This document shows positions 17,941 through 27,532 of a DNA stretch of 64,000 bases, in pieces. The position numbers and the translations under genes were made by a program. The stretch is taken from assembly GCF_002198715.1 (NCBI RefSeq), contig NZ_MWLK01000008.1, positions 1 to 64,000 on the forward strand. The letters run 5' to 3'. Numbering within the stretch: the stretch's first letter is position 1; every line of letters begins with the position of its first letter. The notes beneath the pieces were generated by a model that worked only from the letters and a program-made list of their open reading frames with translations, ran no database searches and was not told the origin of the DNA. This stretch comes from Rhodomicrobium sp. R_RK_3. Lineage in GTDB: Bacteria > Pseudomonadota > Alphaproteobacteria > Rhizobiales > Rhodomicrobiaceae.

Positions 17941-19665
17941 ATGGAAGTAAAGATCTTCGATAAGAAGAACCTGCCAAGCAGGCATGTAACAGTGGGCCCG
18001 GAACGGGCGCCGCATCGATCTTACTACTATGCGATGGGACTCACCGAGGAGCAGATCAACCAGCCTTTCGTCGGCGTCGTTTCTTGCTGGAACGAAGCAG
18101 CTCCCTGCAATATCTCCCTCATGCGCCAAGCGCAGACGGTCAAAAAAGGCGTCGCCGAGGCGCATGGCACGCCGCGCGAATTCTGCACCATCACCGTGAC
18201 CGACGGTATTGCGATGGGCCACCAGGGGATGAAATCCTCGCTGGTCTCGCGCGAGGTCATCGCCGACAGCATAGAAGTCACCATGCGCGGCCATTGCTAC
18301 GACGCGATGGTCGGGATTGCCGGCTGCGACAAGTCTTTGCCCGGCATGATGATGGCAATGGTTCGCCTTAATGTCCCCAGTATTTTTCTGTACGGTGGCT
18401 CGATCTTGCCAGGCAAGTTCAAGGGCCGCGACGTAACTGTGGCCGATGTCTTCGAAGCGGTCGGACAGCACTCGGCGGGCAATATGTCGGATGAGGACCT
18501 GCATGAACTGGAATGCGTCGCGTGCCCGAGCGCGGGTTCGTGCGGCGGCCAGTTCACCGCGAACACCATGGCCTGCGTCTCCGAGGCGATGGGTCTGGCC
18601 TTGCCCGGTTCCGCCGGCGCGCCGGCGCCCTATGAAAGCCGCGAGCGCTACGCCCATGACAGCGGGCGCGGCGTGATGCAGCTCCTCGCCCAGAATATCC
18701 GCCCGCGCGACATCGTCACCCGCAAATCGCTGGAGAACGCCGCGACGGTGGTTGCCGCCTCCGGCGGCTCGACCAATGCGGCTTTGCACCTGCCGGCCAT
18801 CGCCCATGAGGCGGGTATCGACTTCGATCTGTTCGACGTCGCCGAGATTTTCAAGCGCACGCCCTATGTCGCCGACCTCAAGCCCGGCGGCCGGTACGTG
18901 GCCAAGGATATGTACGACGTGGGCGGGATGCCGGTGCTGCTCAGGACGCTGCTCGATGGCGGCTTCCTGCATGGCGACTGCCTGACCGTCACCGGCCGGA
19001 CCATCGCTCAGAATTTGGAAGGCGTCACCTTCCCCAGGAATCAGGTGGTGATCCGCCCGGTCGATGAACCGCTGTCGCCGACCGGCGGCGTCGCGGGCCT
19101 CAGCGGCACGCTCGCGCCCGATGGCGCCATCGTCAAGGTGGCCGGGTTGCACGCGCTGCAATTCCGCGGCCCGGCCCGCTGCTTCGACTGCGAGGAAGAC
19201 GCTTTCCGCGCCGTCGAGGACCGCCAGTACAAGGACGGCGACGTGCTGGTCATCCGCTATGAGGGCCCAATCGGCGGTCCCGGCATGCGGGAGATGCTGT
19301 CGACCACGGCGGCGCTCTACGGCCAGGGCTCCGGCGAGAAGGTGGCGCTGATCACGGACGGCCGGTTCTCCGGCGCGACGCGCGGCTTCTGCATCGGCCA
19401 TGTCGGCCCGGAAGCGGCGAGGGGCGGCCCGATCGCGCTGGTGCGGGACGGCGACACGATCTCGATCGATGCTGAGACGGGACGGCTCGATCTGGAGGTT
19501 TCCGCGCAGGAACTCGAGAAGCGTCAGGCGGATTGGAAGCCGCGCCTGACGGACTACCGGAGTGGGGCCTTGTGGAAATACGCGCAGCAAGTGGGGCCGG
19601 CGCGCATGGGGGCTGTCACCCATCCGGGTGCGAAGAGCGAAATCATCGTTTATGCGGATCAGTAA
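17941..19665 (+). CDS. ilvD: Dihydroxy-acid dehydratase
   Basis: 574 residues, the usual size. IlvD removes water from 2,3-dihydroxy-3-methylvalerate and 2,3-dihydroxyisovalerate in isoleucine and valine synthesis, using an Fe-S cluster and Mg2+. The cluster cysteines are visible in [27 protein letters not shown] and [16 protein letters not shown]. The C-terminal signatures [12 protein letters not shown] and [17 protein letters not shown] are intact. Sugar-acid dehydratases of the same family are an alternative, but the [16 protein letters not shown] block and C-terminus fit IlvD best. The start at 17941 is the first ATG matching the family; the frame is open back to 17890. The last 14 bases overlap the following gene. 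Confidence 0.93.
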   Translation: MEVKIFDKKNLPSRHVTVGPERAPHRSYYYAMGLTEEQINQPFVGVVSCWNEAAPCNISLMRQAQTVKKGVAEAHGTPREFCTITVTDGIAMGHQGMKSSLVSREVIADSIEVTMRGHCYDAMVGIAGCDKSLPGMMMAMVRLNVPSIFLYGGSILPGKFKGRDVTVADVFEAVGQHSAGNMSDEDLHELECVACPSAGSCGGQFTANTMACVSEAMGLALPGSAGAPAPYESRERYAHDSGRGVMQLLAQNIRPRDIVTRKSLENAATVVAASGGSTNAALHLPAIAHEAGIDFDLFDVAEIFKRTPYVADLKPGGRYVAKDMYDVGGMPVLLRTLLDGGFLHGDCLTVTGRTIAQNLEGVTFPRNQVVIRPVDEPLSPTGGVAGLSGTLAPDGAIVKVAGLHALQFRGPARCFDCEEDAFRAVEDRQYKDGDVLVIRYEGPIGGPGMREMLSTTAALYGQGSGEKVALITDGRFSGATRGFCIGHVGPEAARGGPIALVRDGDTISIDAETGRLDLEVSAQELEKRQADWKPRLTDYRSGALWKYAQQVGPARMGAVTHPGAKSEIIVYADQ

Positions 19666-20680
19666 GATGCGGCAAGTCTTCGGGGTCGTTGCAGCGCTCG
19701 TTCTGATGGCGTTGCCCTTGTATCAGTCGGGAGCGCAGGCCGCGTCCCCGCGCTCCGCCGAGGACGATCTGTCCGTGGCGGAGGAGGCGTTCAAAGCCGG
19801 GCGTCCGGATACGGGTGTTGCCGCGCTGCAGCGGGCGGCCGACCAGGGCAGCCTGGCGGCGATGCTGCGCCTCGGCCGGATTTTCGAGGAAGGCCAACTG
19901 GTCAAGGCCGACAAGCTGAAAGCCTGCCGGCTCTACAGCGCTGCCGCCGAACGCTATTCCGACGCCGACCGCTTCACCCCGTCCGCGCCGCTCGTCGCCG
20001 AGGCTTTCCGCCGCTGCGCCGCCTGCTATGCGGCCGGGCTGTCGGTTCCCGGCTGGGACCGCAACATGAACATGGCGGCTCAGCTTTATTTCCAGTCCGG
20101 TGTCATGCTTGACGATTCCGCCAGCCTGTTGGAGCTGTCCAAGCTCTACCTGACCGGCGACGGCGCGGCGCAGAACACCACGCTGGCGATTCACCTGCTC
20201 GAGACCGCCGCGCGCAAGCGCTATCCCCCGGCCCAGGCCTATCTCGGCTGGCTGATGTGGGAGGGCAAGCTGATGAAGCAGCGGCAGGGGCCGGGTCTGG
20301 CCTTGCTGATCCTCGCCAATGAAAACGCCGAGCCCGAGGACATGGGCTGGATTCGGCCCCTGGTCGAGGACGCGCTGCTGATGGCCTCCAAGGAGCTGGA
20401 GCAGGAAGCGCGCGATCTGGTCGAAAAATACAAGGCGGTCTACCCCGCGAAGCGCCAGAGCGCGCCGCCGCTGGGCGATCCCCAGCTTCAGCGCCAGAAC
20501 ATGCTGCTCGATCAGGTGGCGCAAGGCGAGGTGCCACCGCCGGTCCGCTCGCCGGCGCGCGAGGCCAAGAATTTCAACTTCAACCTGGCCAAGGACACCG
20601 ACCATTTCGGCAACCAGACCACCGGCGCGCACCTGCCGCCCGGTGTCGAGCCCAACCAGAAACTGGAGCCGCAGCGCTAA
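19652..20680 (+). CDS. Sel1-like repeat protein with signal peptide
   Basis: 342 residues. An N-terminal hydrophobic signal (about 7-28, cleavage likely near AQAASPR) is followed by Sel1-like/TPR helical repeats: [40 protein letters not shown] and [20 protein letters not shown]. The acidic/polar C-terminal 80 residues are probably disordered. Periplasmic Sel1 proteins such as rhizobial ExoR act as protein-interaction scaffolds or regulators; this one is longer than ExoR (about 268 residues) and I do not equate them. The start overlaps the end of ilvD by 14 bases; ATG 19667 is an alternative just after it. Translational coupling to ilvD is likely. Confidence 0.78.
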   Translation: MRISKMRQVFGVVAALVLMALPLYQSGAQAASPRSAEDDLSVAEEAFKAGRPDTGVAALQRAADQGSLAAMLRLGRIFEEGQLVKADKLKACRLYSAAAERYSDADRFTPSAPLVAEAFRRCAACYAAGLSVPGWDRNMNMAAQLYFQSGVMLDDSASLLELSKLYLTGDGAAQNTTLAIHLLETAARKRYPPAQAYLGWLMWEGKLMKQRQGPGLALLILANENAEPEDMGWIRPLVEDALLMASKELEQEARDLVEKYKAVYPAKRQSAPPLGDPQLQRQNMLLDQVAQGEVPPPVRSPAREAKNFNFNLAKDTDHFGNQTTGAHLPPGVEPNQKLEPQR

Positions 20681-21337
20681 GGGTTGATTGCTCAGCCGGC
20701 GCGCCGCCACCGCGATCAACGCCATCTCTCTTAGGCGGGGTGGGGTTCGAGAGTCCGCAAGCCGTGACCCGGCACGCTAGCGCGTGCCACCCTCTCCCTT
20801 TGGAGGGGTGAGGCTGCGGCGAGGGGTGGCGCATGGCGTCAAACCACGGTAAAGCTCCGCTCTCGCGTTAGATTGCTGGGTGCCACTATTCTTTCCCTCT
20901 CCCCTCGGGGAGACTTTGCGCTTCCCGACAACTCCGTCGCCCCGGCCGACAGAGCCGGGGCCTACTCGCCTCTGCGCGAGCACGGTGCTCGCTGGTCCGC
21001 CAATGGGTCCCGGTCCGGCCTGACGGCCGCCCGGGACGACGCGAGGAGGCGCCCACGCAATTGCGCAAGTCTATCAATTGCGAGAGGCGTATGCGAAGCA
21101 TGCCGAGCACGGTCCGGCTGCGGCGCGTCTAACCAAAGCGCGATAAGAATGCACCGGCTCGCCAACCCTAAAACGAGATCCCCGCGAGGCGGGGATCAGC
21201 ACGCCGCAGCGCAAAGGATTGGGCAGAGGTCTAATTTCGCGTCCGAAACTATTGGCTCCCGGCCTTCGCGAGGATCCGAGTGGCCTCACCTCGCAAGCCT
21301 CTAGACCCGCCCACGCCAGCCTGCACCAGTCCCCTGC
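20681..21337. other. Repeat-filled gap between convergent genes
   Basis: 657 bases without a supportable gene. It holds a degenerate family A element (about 20765-20830, with the GGCACG-CTAGCG-CGTGCC hairpin and CCCTCTCCC/GGAGGGG arms), family B copy B3, and a short GATCCCCGC-GAG-GCGGGGATC palindrome at about 21178-21198 that resembles half of a family C element. Confidence 0.7.
20935..21041 (-). repeat. Family B two-hairpin repeat, copy B3 (inverted)
   Basis: It reads opposite to B1 and B2. CGTCGCCCCGGC...GCCGGGGC comes first, then ACTCGCCTCT, the variable middle, and AATGGGTCCCGG... GGCCTGACGGCC ...CCGGGACGACG. It lies between the convergent Sel1-repeat and xthA genes. Confidence 0.75.
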
Positions 21338-22123
21338 CTAATTCAGCACCGCCCAGACCGGCACGTGATCGGACGGCTTTTCCCGGCCGCGGACATGTTT
21401 GTCGATGCCGCTGGCCTCGAGCCGTCCCGCCGCCTCCGGCGAGAGCAGCAGATGGTCGATGCGGATGCCGTTATTGCGTTGCCACGCGCCGGCCTGATAA
21501 TCCCAGAAACTATACAGACCCGCCTCATTGGTGCAGGCCCTGAGGGCATCGCGCAGACCCAGATTCAGCAGGCCGCGGAAATGCCGCCGCGTATCCGGCA
21601 AGAACAGCGCATCTCCCACCCAAGCCGCCGGGTTCGCCGCATCGGCCGGCGTGGGGATGACGTTGTAATCCCCGCCGAGCACCAGCGTCTCCTCATAGGT
21701 CAGCAGCGTGCGCGCGTGCTGGCGCAGCGCGTCCATCCAGCGCAGCTTATACTCGTATTTCCCCGTATCGGGCGGATTGCCGTTCGGCAGGTAGATCGAG
21801 GCCACCCGCACCGCCTCGTCAGGCAGGCCGATCACCGCCTCCAGATAGCGCGCCTGCTCGTCCTCGGGGAAGGTCGGCAGCCCCAATGTCACGTCACTGA
21901 TCGGCCATTTGGAGAGGATCGCCACGCCATTGTAAGATTTTTGACCCAATAGCGCAATATTATAGCCAAGATCTTCAAATAGTGTTCTCGGAAAGCTGTT
22001 GTCCTGACACTTGATCTCCTGCAGGCACAGCACGTCCGGTTGTGCTTCGGAGATCCATTGGCTGACGGCCTCGGTCCTGATCTTGACGGAATTGACGTTC
22101 CAGCTTGCGATCTTCAAACCCAT
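21338..22123 (-). CDS. xthA: Exodeoxyribonuclease III (AP endonuclease)
   Basis: 261 residues. ExoIII cleaves 5' of abasic sites and degrades double-stranded DNA 3' to 5' during base-excision repair. The order of motifs is intact: LKIASWNVNSVKIR (metal-binding Asn), LCLQEIKCQD (catalytic Glu), YLPNG, LGGDYNVIP (Asp/Asn pair), NNGIRIDHLLLS and SDHVPVW (Asp-His pair). The next in-frame ATG at 22129 would add Met-Trp. I prefer 22123 because AAAGG stands 7 bases before it and the family starts at this point. Confidence 0.93.
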   Translation of the reverse strand: MGLKIASWNVNSVKIRTEAVSQWISEAQPDVLCLQEIKCQDNSFPRTLFEDLGYNIALLGQKSYNGVAILSKWPISDVTLGLPTFPEDEQARYLEAVIGLPDEAVRVASIYLPNGNPPDTGKYEYKLRWMDALRQHARTLLTYEETLVLGGDYNVIPTPADAANPAAWVGDALFLPDTRRHFRGLLNLGLRDALRACTNEAGLYSFWDYQAGAWQRNNGIRIDHLLLSPEAAGRLEASGIDKHVRGREKPSDHVPVWAVLN

Positions 22124-22303
22124 CCACATGCCTTTCGAGCGAATCGGAAGGGCACAGATTTAGTCATATTTTGTGGCAGCCCGCCAGAGCTGTAGCCGAG
22201 AATCAACAATGCGCCCCCAAGTTTGGTCCCGAGGGATTTGTGACTTGTAACGCGGCTTCCAGCCATCACAATGGATCAGCGTAAGCATGTGGAAGGGTGT
22301 CGG

Positions 22304-23302
22304 ATGGATCGGTTAATGAAGGTGGTCGCGGCCGCAACCCTTCTTGCTGCCGCGTCTTCCCATGCGCGTGCCGCGGATTGCGCCGACGATCCCAAGACCA
22401 CCGGCCTTTCCCGCACCGTCGCCGTCGATTCCACCGGAGGCAAAACCTTCGGGCGGCTGCAATATAAGAATTCGGCGCCGGTCCGGAAGATGGAGGTCAT
22501 CCTGACCTTCGACGACGGTCCGCATTCCCATTACACCAAGACCATCCTCGACACGCTCGACCGGCATTGCGTGAAGGCGACGTTCTTCACCGTCGGGCGG
22601 ATGGCCTTGTTCATGTCGGCGGCGCTGAAGGATGCGGCCAAGCGCGGCCACACCATCGCGACCCACACCTGGTCGCATCCCCGCGATCTGAGCAAGCTGC
22701 CGATCGAGGAAGCCAAGATCGAGATCGAGAAAGGCTTCGTCGCCACCTCTTACGCGCTCGGCGAGCCGATCGCGCCGTTCTTCCGCTATCCGGGCCTCAA
22801 CGATTCGCCCGAGCTGAACGCCTATCTCGCCAGCCGCGACATCAGCGTCTGGTCGGTCGACGTGGTCTCCGACGACACCATGGCGGGCCTCACGCCGGAG
22901 CAGCTCATCAATCAGGCGATGGAGCGGGTCCGGCAGATGAAGGGCGGCGTGGTGCTGTTCCACGATCTGAAGGCGGTGACGGCGGCGGGGTTGGACGGCT
23001 TCCTGACCCAGCTCAAGCTGGAGGGCTACAAGGTCGTGCATGTGGTGTCGAACGCGTCCTACCAGCCCAATCCGGAGATGGTCGCGCGGCTCGATTTCTC
23101 GAAGCAGTCGCTGCAGACGGTCGCCTTCACGGGCGTCGCGCCGGCCGGCAAGAACGGCGCGATGGCGCCCAACAATGTGCTGACCAGCGGCCAGGTCGAC
23201 ATCATGAAGACCGAGTTCTTGAACATCGAATCCTCCGCGATCTCGAAGAAGCGCGAGATCGCCGCCTCCAAGACCCCGAAAGACGCGGCGCCGGCGCGCT
23301 AG
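22304..23302 (+). CDS. Secreted polysaccharide deacetylase (NodB-homology, CE4)
   Basis: 332 residues. A signal peptide (MKVVAAATLLAAASSHARA region, cleavage near residue 23) precedes a NodB-homology domain. CE4 enzymes remove acetyl groups from chitin oligomers, peptidoglycan or other N- or O-acetylated sugars using a divalent metal held by an Asp-His-His triad. Here those are TFDDGPHSHYT (Asp-Asp) and HTIATHTWSHP (His-x3-His), and the later conserved RYPG (in FFRYPGLN) is also present. The C-terminal 80 residues are Lys/Ser-rich and variable. The start at 22304 is chosen because GGAAGG lies 7 bases upstream; ATG 22271 is the alternative. Confidence 0.88.
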   Translation: MDRLMKVVAAATLLAAASSHARAADCADDPKTTGLSRTVAVDSTGGKTFGRLQYKNSAPVRKMEVILTFDDGPHSHYTKTILDTLDRHCVKATFFTVGRMALFMSAALKDAAKRGHTIATHTWSHPRDLSKLPIEEAKIEIEKGFVATSYALGEPIAPFFRYPGLNDSPELNAYLASRDISVWSVDVVSDDTMAGLTPEQLINQAMERVRQMKGGVVLFHDLKAVTAAGLDGFLTQLKLEGYKVVHVVSNASYQPNPEMVARLDFSKQSLQTVAFTGVAPAGKNGAMAPNNVLTSGQVDIMKTEFLNIESSAISKKREIAASKTPKDAAPAR

Positions 23303-23352
23303 GGCGGGATCATTTTAGAGAAAACGTCAGGCGCGCGCGACGCCACCTTTTT

Positions 23353-23436
23353 GTCATTCCCGCGAAGGCGGGAATCCAGCCACGCCTCACGGCGGGCTCC
23401 TCAAGGATGCTGGATTCCCGCCTTCGCGGGAATGAC
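23353..23436. repeat. Family C palindrome, copy C1 (perfect 28-base arms)
   Basis: Arms at 23353-23380 and 23409-23436 are perfect reverse complements, and each contains an inner hairpin TTCCCGC-GAAG-GCGGGAA. The 28-base loop is itself GC-rich. It lies between the convergent deacetylase and ABC-permease genes. Confidence 0.9.
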
Positions 23437-23571
23437 AGCACCCAGACGGTGTCGGCTGACTCCATCGGAACCGATCCGCTCTAGTGCAGTTGGGCAGAGT
23501 GGAATGCAACCCGGCCTTTTTTGTTGGTTGCCGAGCCAAGTTGCTCGACCTTTCGCCGCCGCCCCGCAATT

Positions 23572-23678
23572 GTCATCCCCGCGAAAGCGGGGATCCAGTA
23601 AAGGGCGACACTTGCCGGTACGCGCCGCGCAATCACGACCGCTGTGGCGTACTGGATTCCCGCTTTCGAGGGAATGCC
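23572..23678. repeat. Family C palindrome, copy C2 (imperfect)
   Basis: The left arm opens GTCATCCCCGCGAAAGCGGG and ends with GGATCCAGTA. The right arm (about 23649-23678) is TACTGGATT, then CCCGCTTTCGAGGG and AATGCC. It has the same architecture as C1 with several mismatches. The rest of the 23303-23818 gap shows no gene. Confidence 0.85.
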
Positions 23679-23818
23679 AAAGAGGTGCGTACCGCCGGTG
23701 GGACCGCTGATGGTCGCGGTGGAAAAGCAGAGCGGCGACGGGAGCTCCAACCGCGCTGCGTCACCACGTCTTTACAGGTCGCCAATCGTGTCTTTACGCC
23801 GAAGGCATCCCCGGCGCC

Positions 23819-24580
23819 CTACGTCTTCAACCGGTAGCCCGTCTTGAAAATCCACCAGATCGTGGCGATGCACAGCACCAGGAACACGGCGATCATGGCG
23901 AGGCTGGTTCCGAGGCTGACATCGGCGATCTCGTAAAAGCTCCAGCGGAAGCCGCTGATCAGATACACCACCGGATTGAACAGGGTCACCGTCTGCCAGA
24001 AGGGCGGCAGCATGTGGATCGAATAGAAGCTGCCGCCGAGAAACACCAGCGGCGACACCACCAGCAGCGGCACGAATTGCAGCTTCTCAAAATTATCCGC
24101 CCAGATGCCGATGATCAGGCCGAACAGGCTGAAGGTGATCGCGGTGAGGACGAGGAACAGCGCCATCCAGAACGGATGCGCGATATGCAGCGGCACGAAC
24201 AGCGCCGCCGTCGCCAGGATGATCAGGCCAAGAATGATCGCCTTGGTCGCCGCCGCCCCGGCATAGCCGAGCACGATCTCGAAGAATGAAACGGGCGCCG
24301 ACATCACCTCGTAGATGGTGCCGGTGAATTTGGGAAAATAAATGCCGAACGAGGCATTGGAAATGCTCTGCATCAGCAGGTTGAGCATGATCAGCCCCGG
24401 CACGATGAAGGCGCCGTAGCTGATGCCGTCGATCTCGGCGATGCGCGAGCCGATGGCGCTGCCGAACACGACGAAATAGAGCGCGGTGGAGACCACCGGC
24501 GCCACGATGCTTTGCCACAAAGTCCGCCCGAACCGGGACATCTCGAACCGGTAGATCGACTTGACCGCTTGAAAATTCAT
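23819..24580 (-). CDS. ABC-2 type transporter permease (YadH-like)
   Basis: 253 residues with about six membrane spans (near 25-45, 60-78, 108-130, 140-165, 170-190, 225-247). It has the ABC2 membrane-domain layout and conserved stretches such as [20 protein letters not shown] and [20 protein letters not shown]. It is the membrane partner of the ATPase encoded just upstream, whose stop overlaps this start by 4 bases. Length and pairing match the E. coli YadG-YadH exporter (308 and 256 residues), of unknown substrate; lipid or polysaccharide/drug export are the usual roles in the family. Confidence 0.88.
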   Translation of the reverse strand: MNFQAVKSIYRFEMSRFGRTLWQSIVAPVVSTALYFVVFGSAIGSRIAEIDGISYGAFIVPGLIMLNLLMQSISNASFGIYFPKFTGTIYEVMSAPVSFFEIVLGYAGAAATKAIILGLIILATAALFVPLHIAHPFWMALFLVLTAITFSLFGLIIGIWADNFEKLQFVPLLVVSPLVFLGGSFYSIHMLPPFWQTVTLFNPVVYLISGFRWSFYEIADVSLGTSLAMIAVFLVLCIATIWWIFKTGYRLKT

Positions 24581-25503
24581 GCCGTTTTCTTCACCAGATT
24601 GACGAAGATCTCTTCCAGCGAGCTCTGCGTCGTATTGAGGTCCTTCACCCGCACGCCGGTCTCGTTCAGCACCTTCAGCAAGGTGGTGATGCCGGTGCGC
24701 TCGGCCTGGCTGTCATAGGTGTAAATGAGCTGGCGCCCTTCGTCGGCGATTTCGAGGCCGTAGCCGTTGAGCTCATCGGGCACGCCGTCGAGTTCCTTTT
24801 GCAAGTCCAGGATCAGCCGCTTGCGGCCGAGCTTGCGCATCAGCTCGGCCTTGTTCTCGACCAGAATGATTTCGCCGCGATTGATGACGCCGACGCGGTC
24901 GGCCATCTCCTGCGCTTCCTGGATGTAATGCGTGGTCAGGATGATGGTGACGCCGGTCGCGCGCAACTGGCGCACCAGCTCCCACATGTCGCGGCGCAGC
25001 TCGACATCGACACCGGCGGTCGGCTCGTCCAGGAACAGGATTTGCGGCTCGTGCGACAGCGCCTTGGCGATCATCACCCGGCGCTTCATGCCGCCGGACA
25101 GCGTTATGATGCGGCTGTCCTTCTTGTCCCACAGCGACAATTGCCTCAGCACGGTCTCGATATGGGCGGGCGCCGGCTTCTGGCCGAACAACCCGCGGCT
25201 GAAGCTGACGGTCGCCCAGACGGTCTCGAAGGCGTCGGTGGTCAATTCCTGCGGCACGAGGCCAATCAGGCTGCGCGCGGCGCGGTAATCTGCGATGATG
25301 TCATGTCCGTCCACGCTGACCGATCCGCTCGTCGGGTTGACGAGTCCGCAGATCGTCGAGATCAGCGTCGTTTTGCCCGCCCCATTCGGGCCGAGCAGCG
25401 CGAAGATCTCGCCTTTCCTGATCTCGAGGTTGATGTCCTTGAGCGCGTGAAAGCCGCCGCGATAGGTCTTTTCCAGATGGGAAACGGTAATGATCGGATG
25501 CAT
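24577..25503 (-). CDS. ABC transporter ATP-binding protein (YadG-like)
   Basis: 308 residues. It supplies ATP hydrolysis to the permease. Walker A is [14 protein letters not shown] (about 36-49). The ABC signature is unusual but recognisable as [15 protein letters not shown], Walker B is [14 protein letters not shown], and the H-loop is [11 protein letters not shown]. The C-terminal 80 residues after ~225 form the extension typical of ABC-2 exporters ([19 protein letters not shown] ... [15 protein letters not shown]). The open frame runs back to 25719, but homology begins at [14 protein letters not shown], so 25503 is the start. Confidence 0.9.
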   Translation of the reverse strand: MHPIITVSHLEKTYRGGFHALKDINLEIRKGEIFALLGPNGAGKTTLISTICGLVNPTSGSVSVDGHDIIADYRAARSLIGLVPQELTTDAFETVWATVSFSRGLFGQKPAPAHIETVLRQLSLWDKKDSRIITLSGGMKRRVMIAKALSHEPQILFLDEPTAGVDVELRRDMWELVRQLRATGVTIILTTHYIQEAQEMADRVGVINRGEIILVENKAELMRKLGRKRLILDLQKELDGVPDELNGYGLEIADEGRQLIYTYDSQAERTGITTLLKVLNETGVRVKDLNTTQSSLEEIFVNLVKKTA

Positions 25504-25742
25504 GGGCGATTGAGGCTTCGGTGAGAGCTTGGGACTGGCCAAGAATTGGGGTCGTTGGAGGATCGCTGCAATGAGGGCCGGACTTTGCCCCCTCGAGGGC
25601 GCGCGGGCAACTGATTTCCACCGCCGGTGTCCGGCGGCCTCAGTTTCAACGCGTTCAGGTGGTGATTTTCCGAAAGAGTTCGCGCGGCATGGCTGGTCGT
25701 CCTGCCGTTCACCCCGCATTTCCAGAAGAGACCCGCCATATC

Positions 25743-26954
25743 ATGACCTCGATCGCCGAACACCGCCTGTCCTGCCTTGCCCTCGCCGTCGCCGTCCCGC
25801 TGACTTTGGCGCTGTCCCTGGCGGCGCCCGCCCTCGCGGAGACGACGACCCAGATTCTGGAAGATAGCTCGGAGCCGGAATTCACCGTCACGCGCATTGC
25901 CGGCCCGCTCGATCATCCCTGGTCGATGGCCTTTCTGCCGGACGGCCGTCTGCTGGTCACCGAGCGCTGGGGCGAATTGCAGGTGGTGACGCCGGGCGCG
26001 TTCGAGCTGGAAACCATCACCGGCCTGCCGCCGCGCCCGACCGAGGACCATGCGGGGCTGATGGACGTGATCCTGGACCCGGACTATGTCAATAACCGGA
26101 CCATCTATCTGTCCTATGTGCACGGCACACGCGAGGCCTCGACGGTCCGGGTGATGAAGGCGCGGCTCAATCTGGACAAGCAGGTGCTGGAGGATCGCGT
26201 CATCCTGTTCGACAGCGCCCCGGCGACCTTCGGGCTGGAGGAATTCGGCGGCCGTATGGTGATCGACAAGGACGGCTATCTCTTCCTCACCCTCGGCGAC
26301 CGCTATGACCGCCGCCACGCGCAAAATCTCAGCGAGGATTACGGCCATATTATCCGCATCCGCACCGATGGCAGCATCCCGGAGGACAACCCGTTCGTCG
26401 GCAGGCCCGGCGCCCGCCCCGGCATCTGGAGCTACGGCCACCGCAATCCGCAAGGGCTGGCCATCGATCCCGAGACCGGCACGCTATGGGCGCATGAGCA
26501 TGGGCCGATGGGCGGCGACGAGCTGAACATCATCAAGGCGGGCGCCAATTACGGCTGGCCGGTCATCACCTATGGCCGCGAATATGACGACACGCCGATC
26601 AATAACGGCCAGACCGAAGAGGACGGCATGGAGCAGCCGGTGCATTATTGGGTGCCCTCGATCGCGCCCTCCGGCATGACCGTCTACGAAGGCCACGTAT
26701 CCGAATGGAAGGACACGATCTGGCTCGGCGCGCTGGTCGGGCAGATGCTGGTGAAGCTGAAGATGGACCACGGCAAGGTGGTCGGCGAGGACCATTACCT
26801 CAAGGACAAGGTCGGCCGCATCCGCGACGTGCGCACCGGCCCGGACGGCTTCATCTATTTCTGCACCGACAGCGAAGAAGGCGGCATCTACCGCGTCGAG
26901 CCGGTGGCAGAGACCGCCTCCTCCACGCGCGCGCCGCATGAGGAAGTGCGCTAG
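25743..26954 (+). CDS. PQQ-dependent sugar dehydrogenase family protein (soluble aldose dehydrogenase, YliI-like)
   Basis: 403 residues with a signal peptide (hydrophobic core about 13-28, cleavage near APALAET). The mature part is a six-bladed beta-propeller of the glucose/sorbosone dehydrogenase family: FTVTRIAGPLDHPWSMAFLP, GRLLVTERWGELQVV, DHAGLMDVILDPDY, YLFLTLGDRYDRRHAQNL, IWSYGHRNPQGLAIDP, WAHEHGPMGGDELNII and GANYGWPVITYG. In the family, PQQ and Ca2+ bind in this propeller and periplasmic aldoses are oxidised. No PQQ synthesis genes are in the window, so activity depends on PQQ made elsewhere or imported. Confidence 0.88.
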   Translation: MTSIAEHRLSCLALAVAVPLTLALSLAAPALAETTTQILEDSSEPEFTVTRIAGPLDHPWSMAFLPDGRLLVTERWGELQVVTPGAFELETITGLPPRPTEDHAGLMDVILDPDYVNNRTIYLSYVHGTREASTVRVMKARLNLDKQVLEDRVILFDSAPATFGLEEFGGRMVIDKDGYLFLTLGDRYDRRHAQNLSEDYGHIIRIRTDGSIPEDNPFVGRPGARPGIWSYGHRNPQGLAIDPETGTLWAHEHGPMGGDELNIIKAGANYGWPVITYGREYDDTPINNGQTEEDGMEQPVHYWVPSIAPSGMTVYEGHVSEWKDTIWLGALVGQMLVKLKMDHGKVVGEDHYLKDKVGRIRDVRTGPDGFIYFCTDSEEGGIYRVEPVAETASSTRAPHEEVR

Positions 26955-27532
26955 CGCCTGCGCCAGGTTGGGGGAGTTGGCTGCCTCCAACCCAAACCGC
27001 GGCCGAGTTCCCTCTCCCATGGGGAGAGGGTTAGGGTGAGGGGGTAATGCCTCTCGGTAGGGCAGGGCGTCGCCGTCGCCACACCGAGAGGCATTACCCC
27101 CTCACCCGGCGCGCTTCGCGCGCCACCCTCTCCCCATGGGAGAGGGCTGGGCTGCGGCGCGTTCAAGGGCCGAGTTCACCCCGCCTCGGCGGCGAATTTC
27201 TCCCCCGCGCGCAATTATGAATTCGCCCCGTAAGCCTTGACTCAAATTCCCACAATCGGCCTCCCGGCAAGGGAACAGCGGGCCGCGCCGACCATTATTG
27301 GAAAGGCGAGCGGTGGACCTGTTTCACGATGGCCCATGCGGGGGCGAAAACCATGCGGAGCTTGCGGCGGGGCGTCTGATTCTCCTTGCCGGGCCGGGCT
27401 TCCGTGGCACACTCACGCGTGGTGTCCGGACGATCGCAGTCATCGACGTGTCGTCCAGCGCCGGCCGCAACTCGATCTCAATCGAGATCGCGGCGCCGGG
27501 GGTAGGCGAGAGCCTTTTGGGGAGAATGGATC
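26955..27532. other. Gap with family A repeat and an operator-like palindrome
   Basis: 578 bases. Family A copy A2 occupies 27011-27157. From 27158 to 27532 no credible gene is seen. A perfect palindrome CGATCTC-AATC-GAGATCG (27473-27490) lies 43 bases before the next start codon and could be an operator or leader hairpin. Confidence 0.5.
27011..27157 (+). repeat. Family A long palindrome, copy A2
   Basis: Best-formed copy in the window. Outer arms CCCTCTCCCATGGGGAGAGG and CCTCTCCCCATGGGAGAGGG enclose inner arms GGTGAGGGGGTAATGCCTCT and its complement at about 27084-27105, with a GGCGCGC-TTC-GCGCGCC hairpin on the right side and the CTGCGGC tail. Confidence 0.9.

Noticed and set aside
17929-19623. 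564-codon minus-strand frame opposite ilvD
   Set aside because: Complete antisense to an intact, motif-rich ilvD; low-complexity composition.
23353-23678. Repeated palindromes considered as a CRISPR array
   Set aside because: Only two differing units, arms inverted rather than direct, spacing irregular, and no cas gene.
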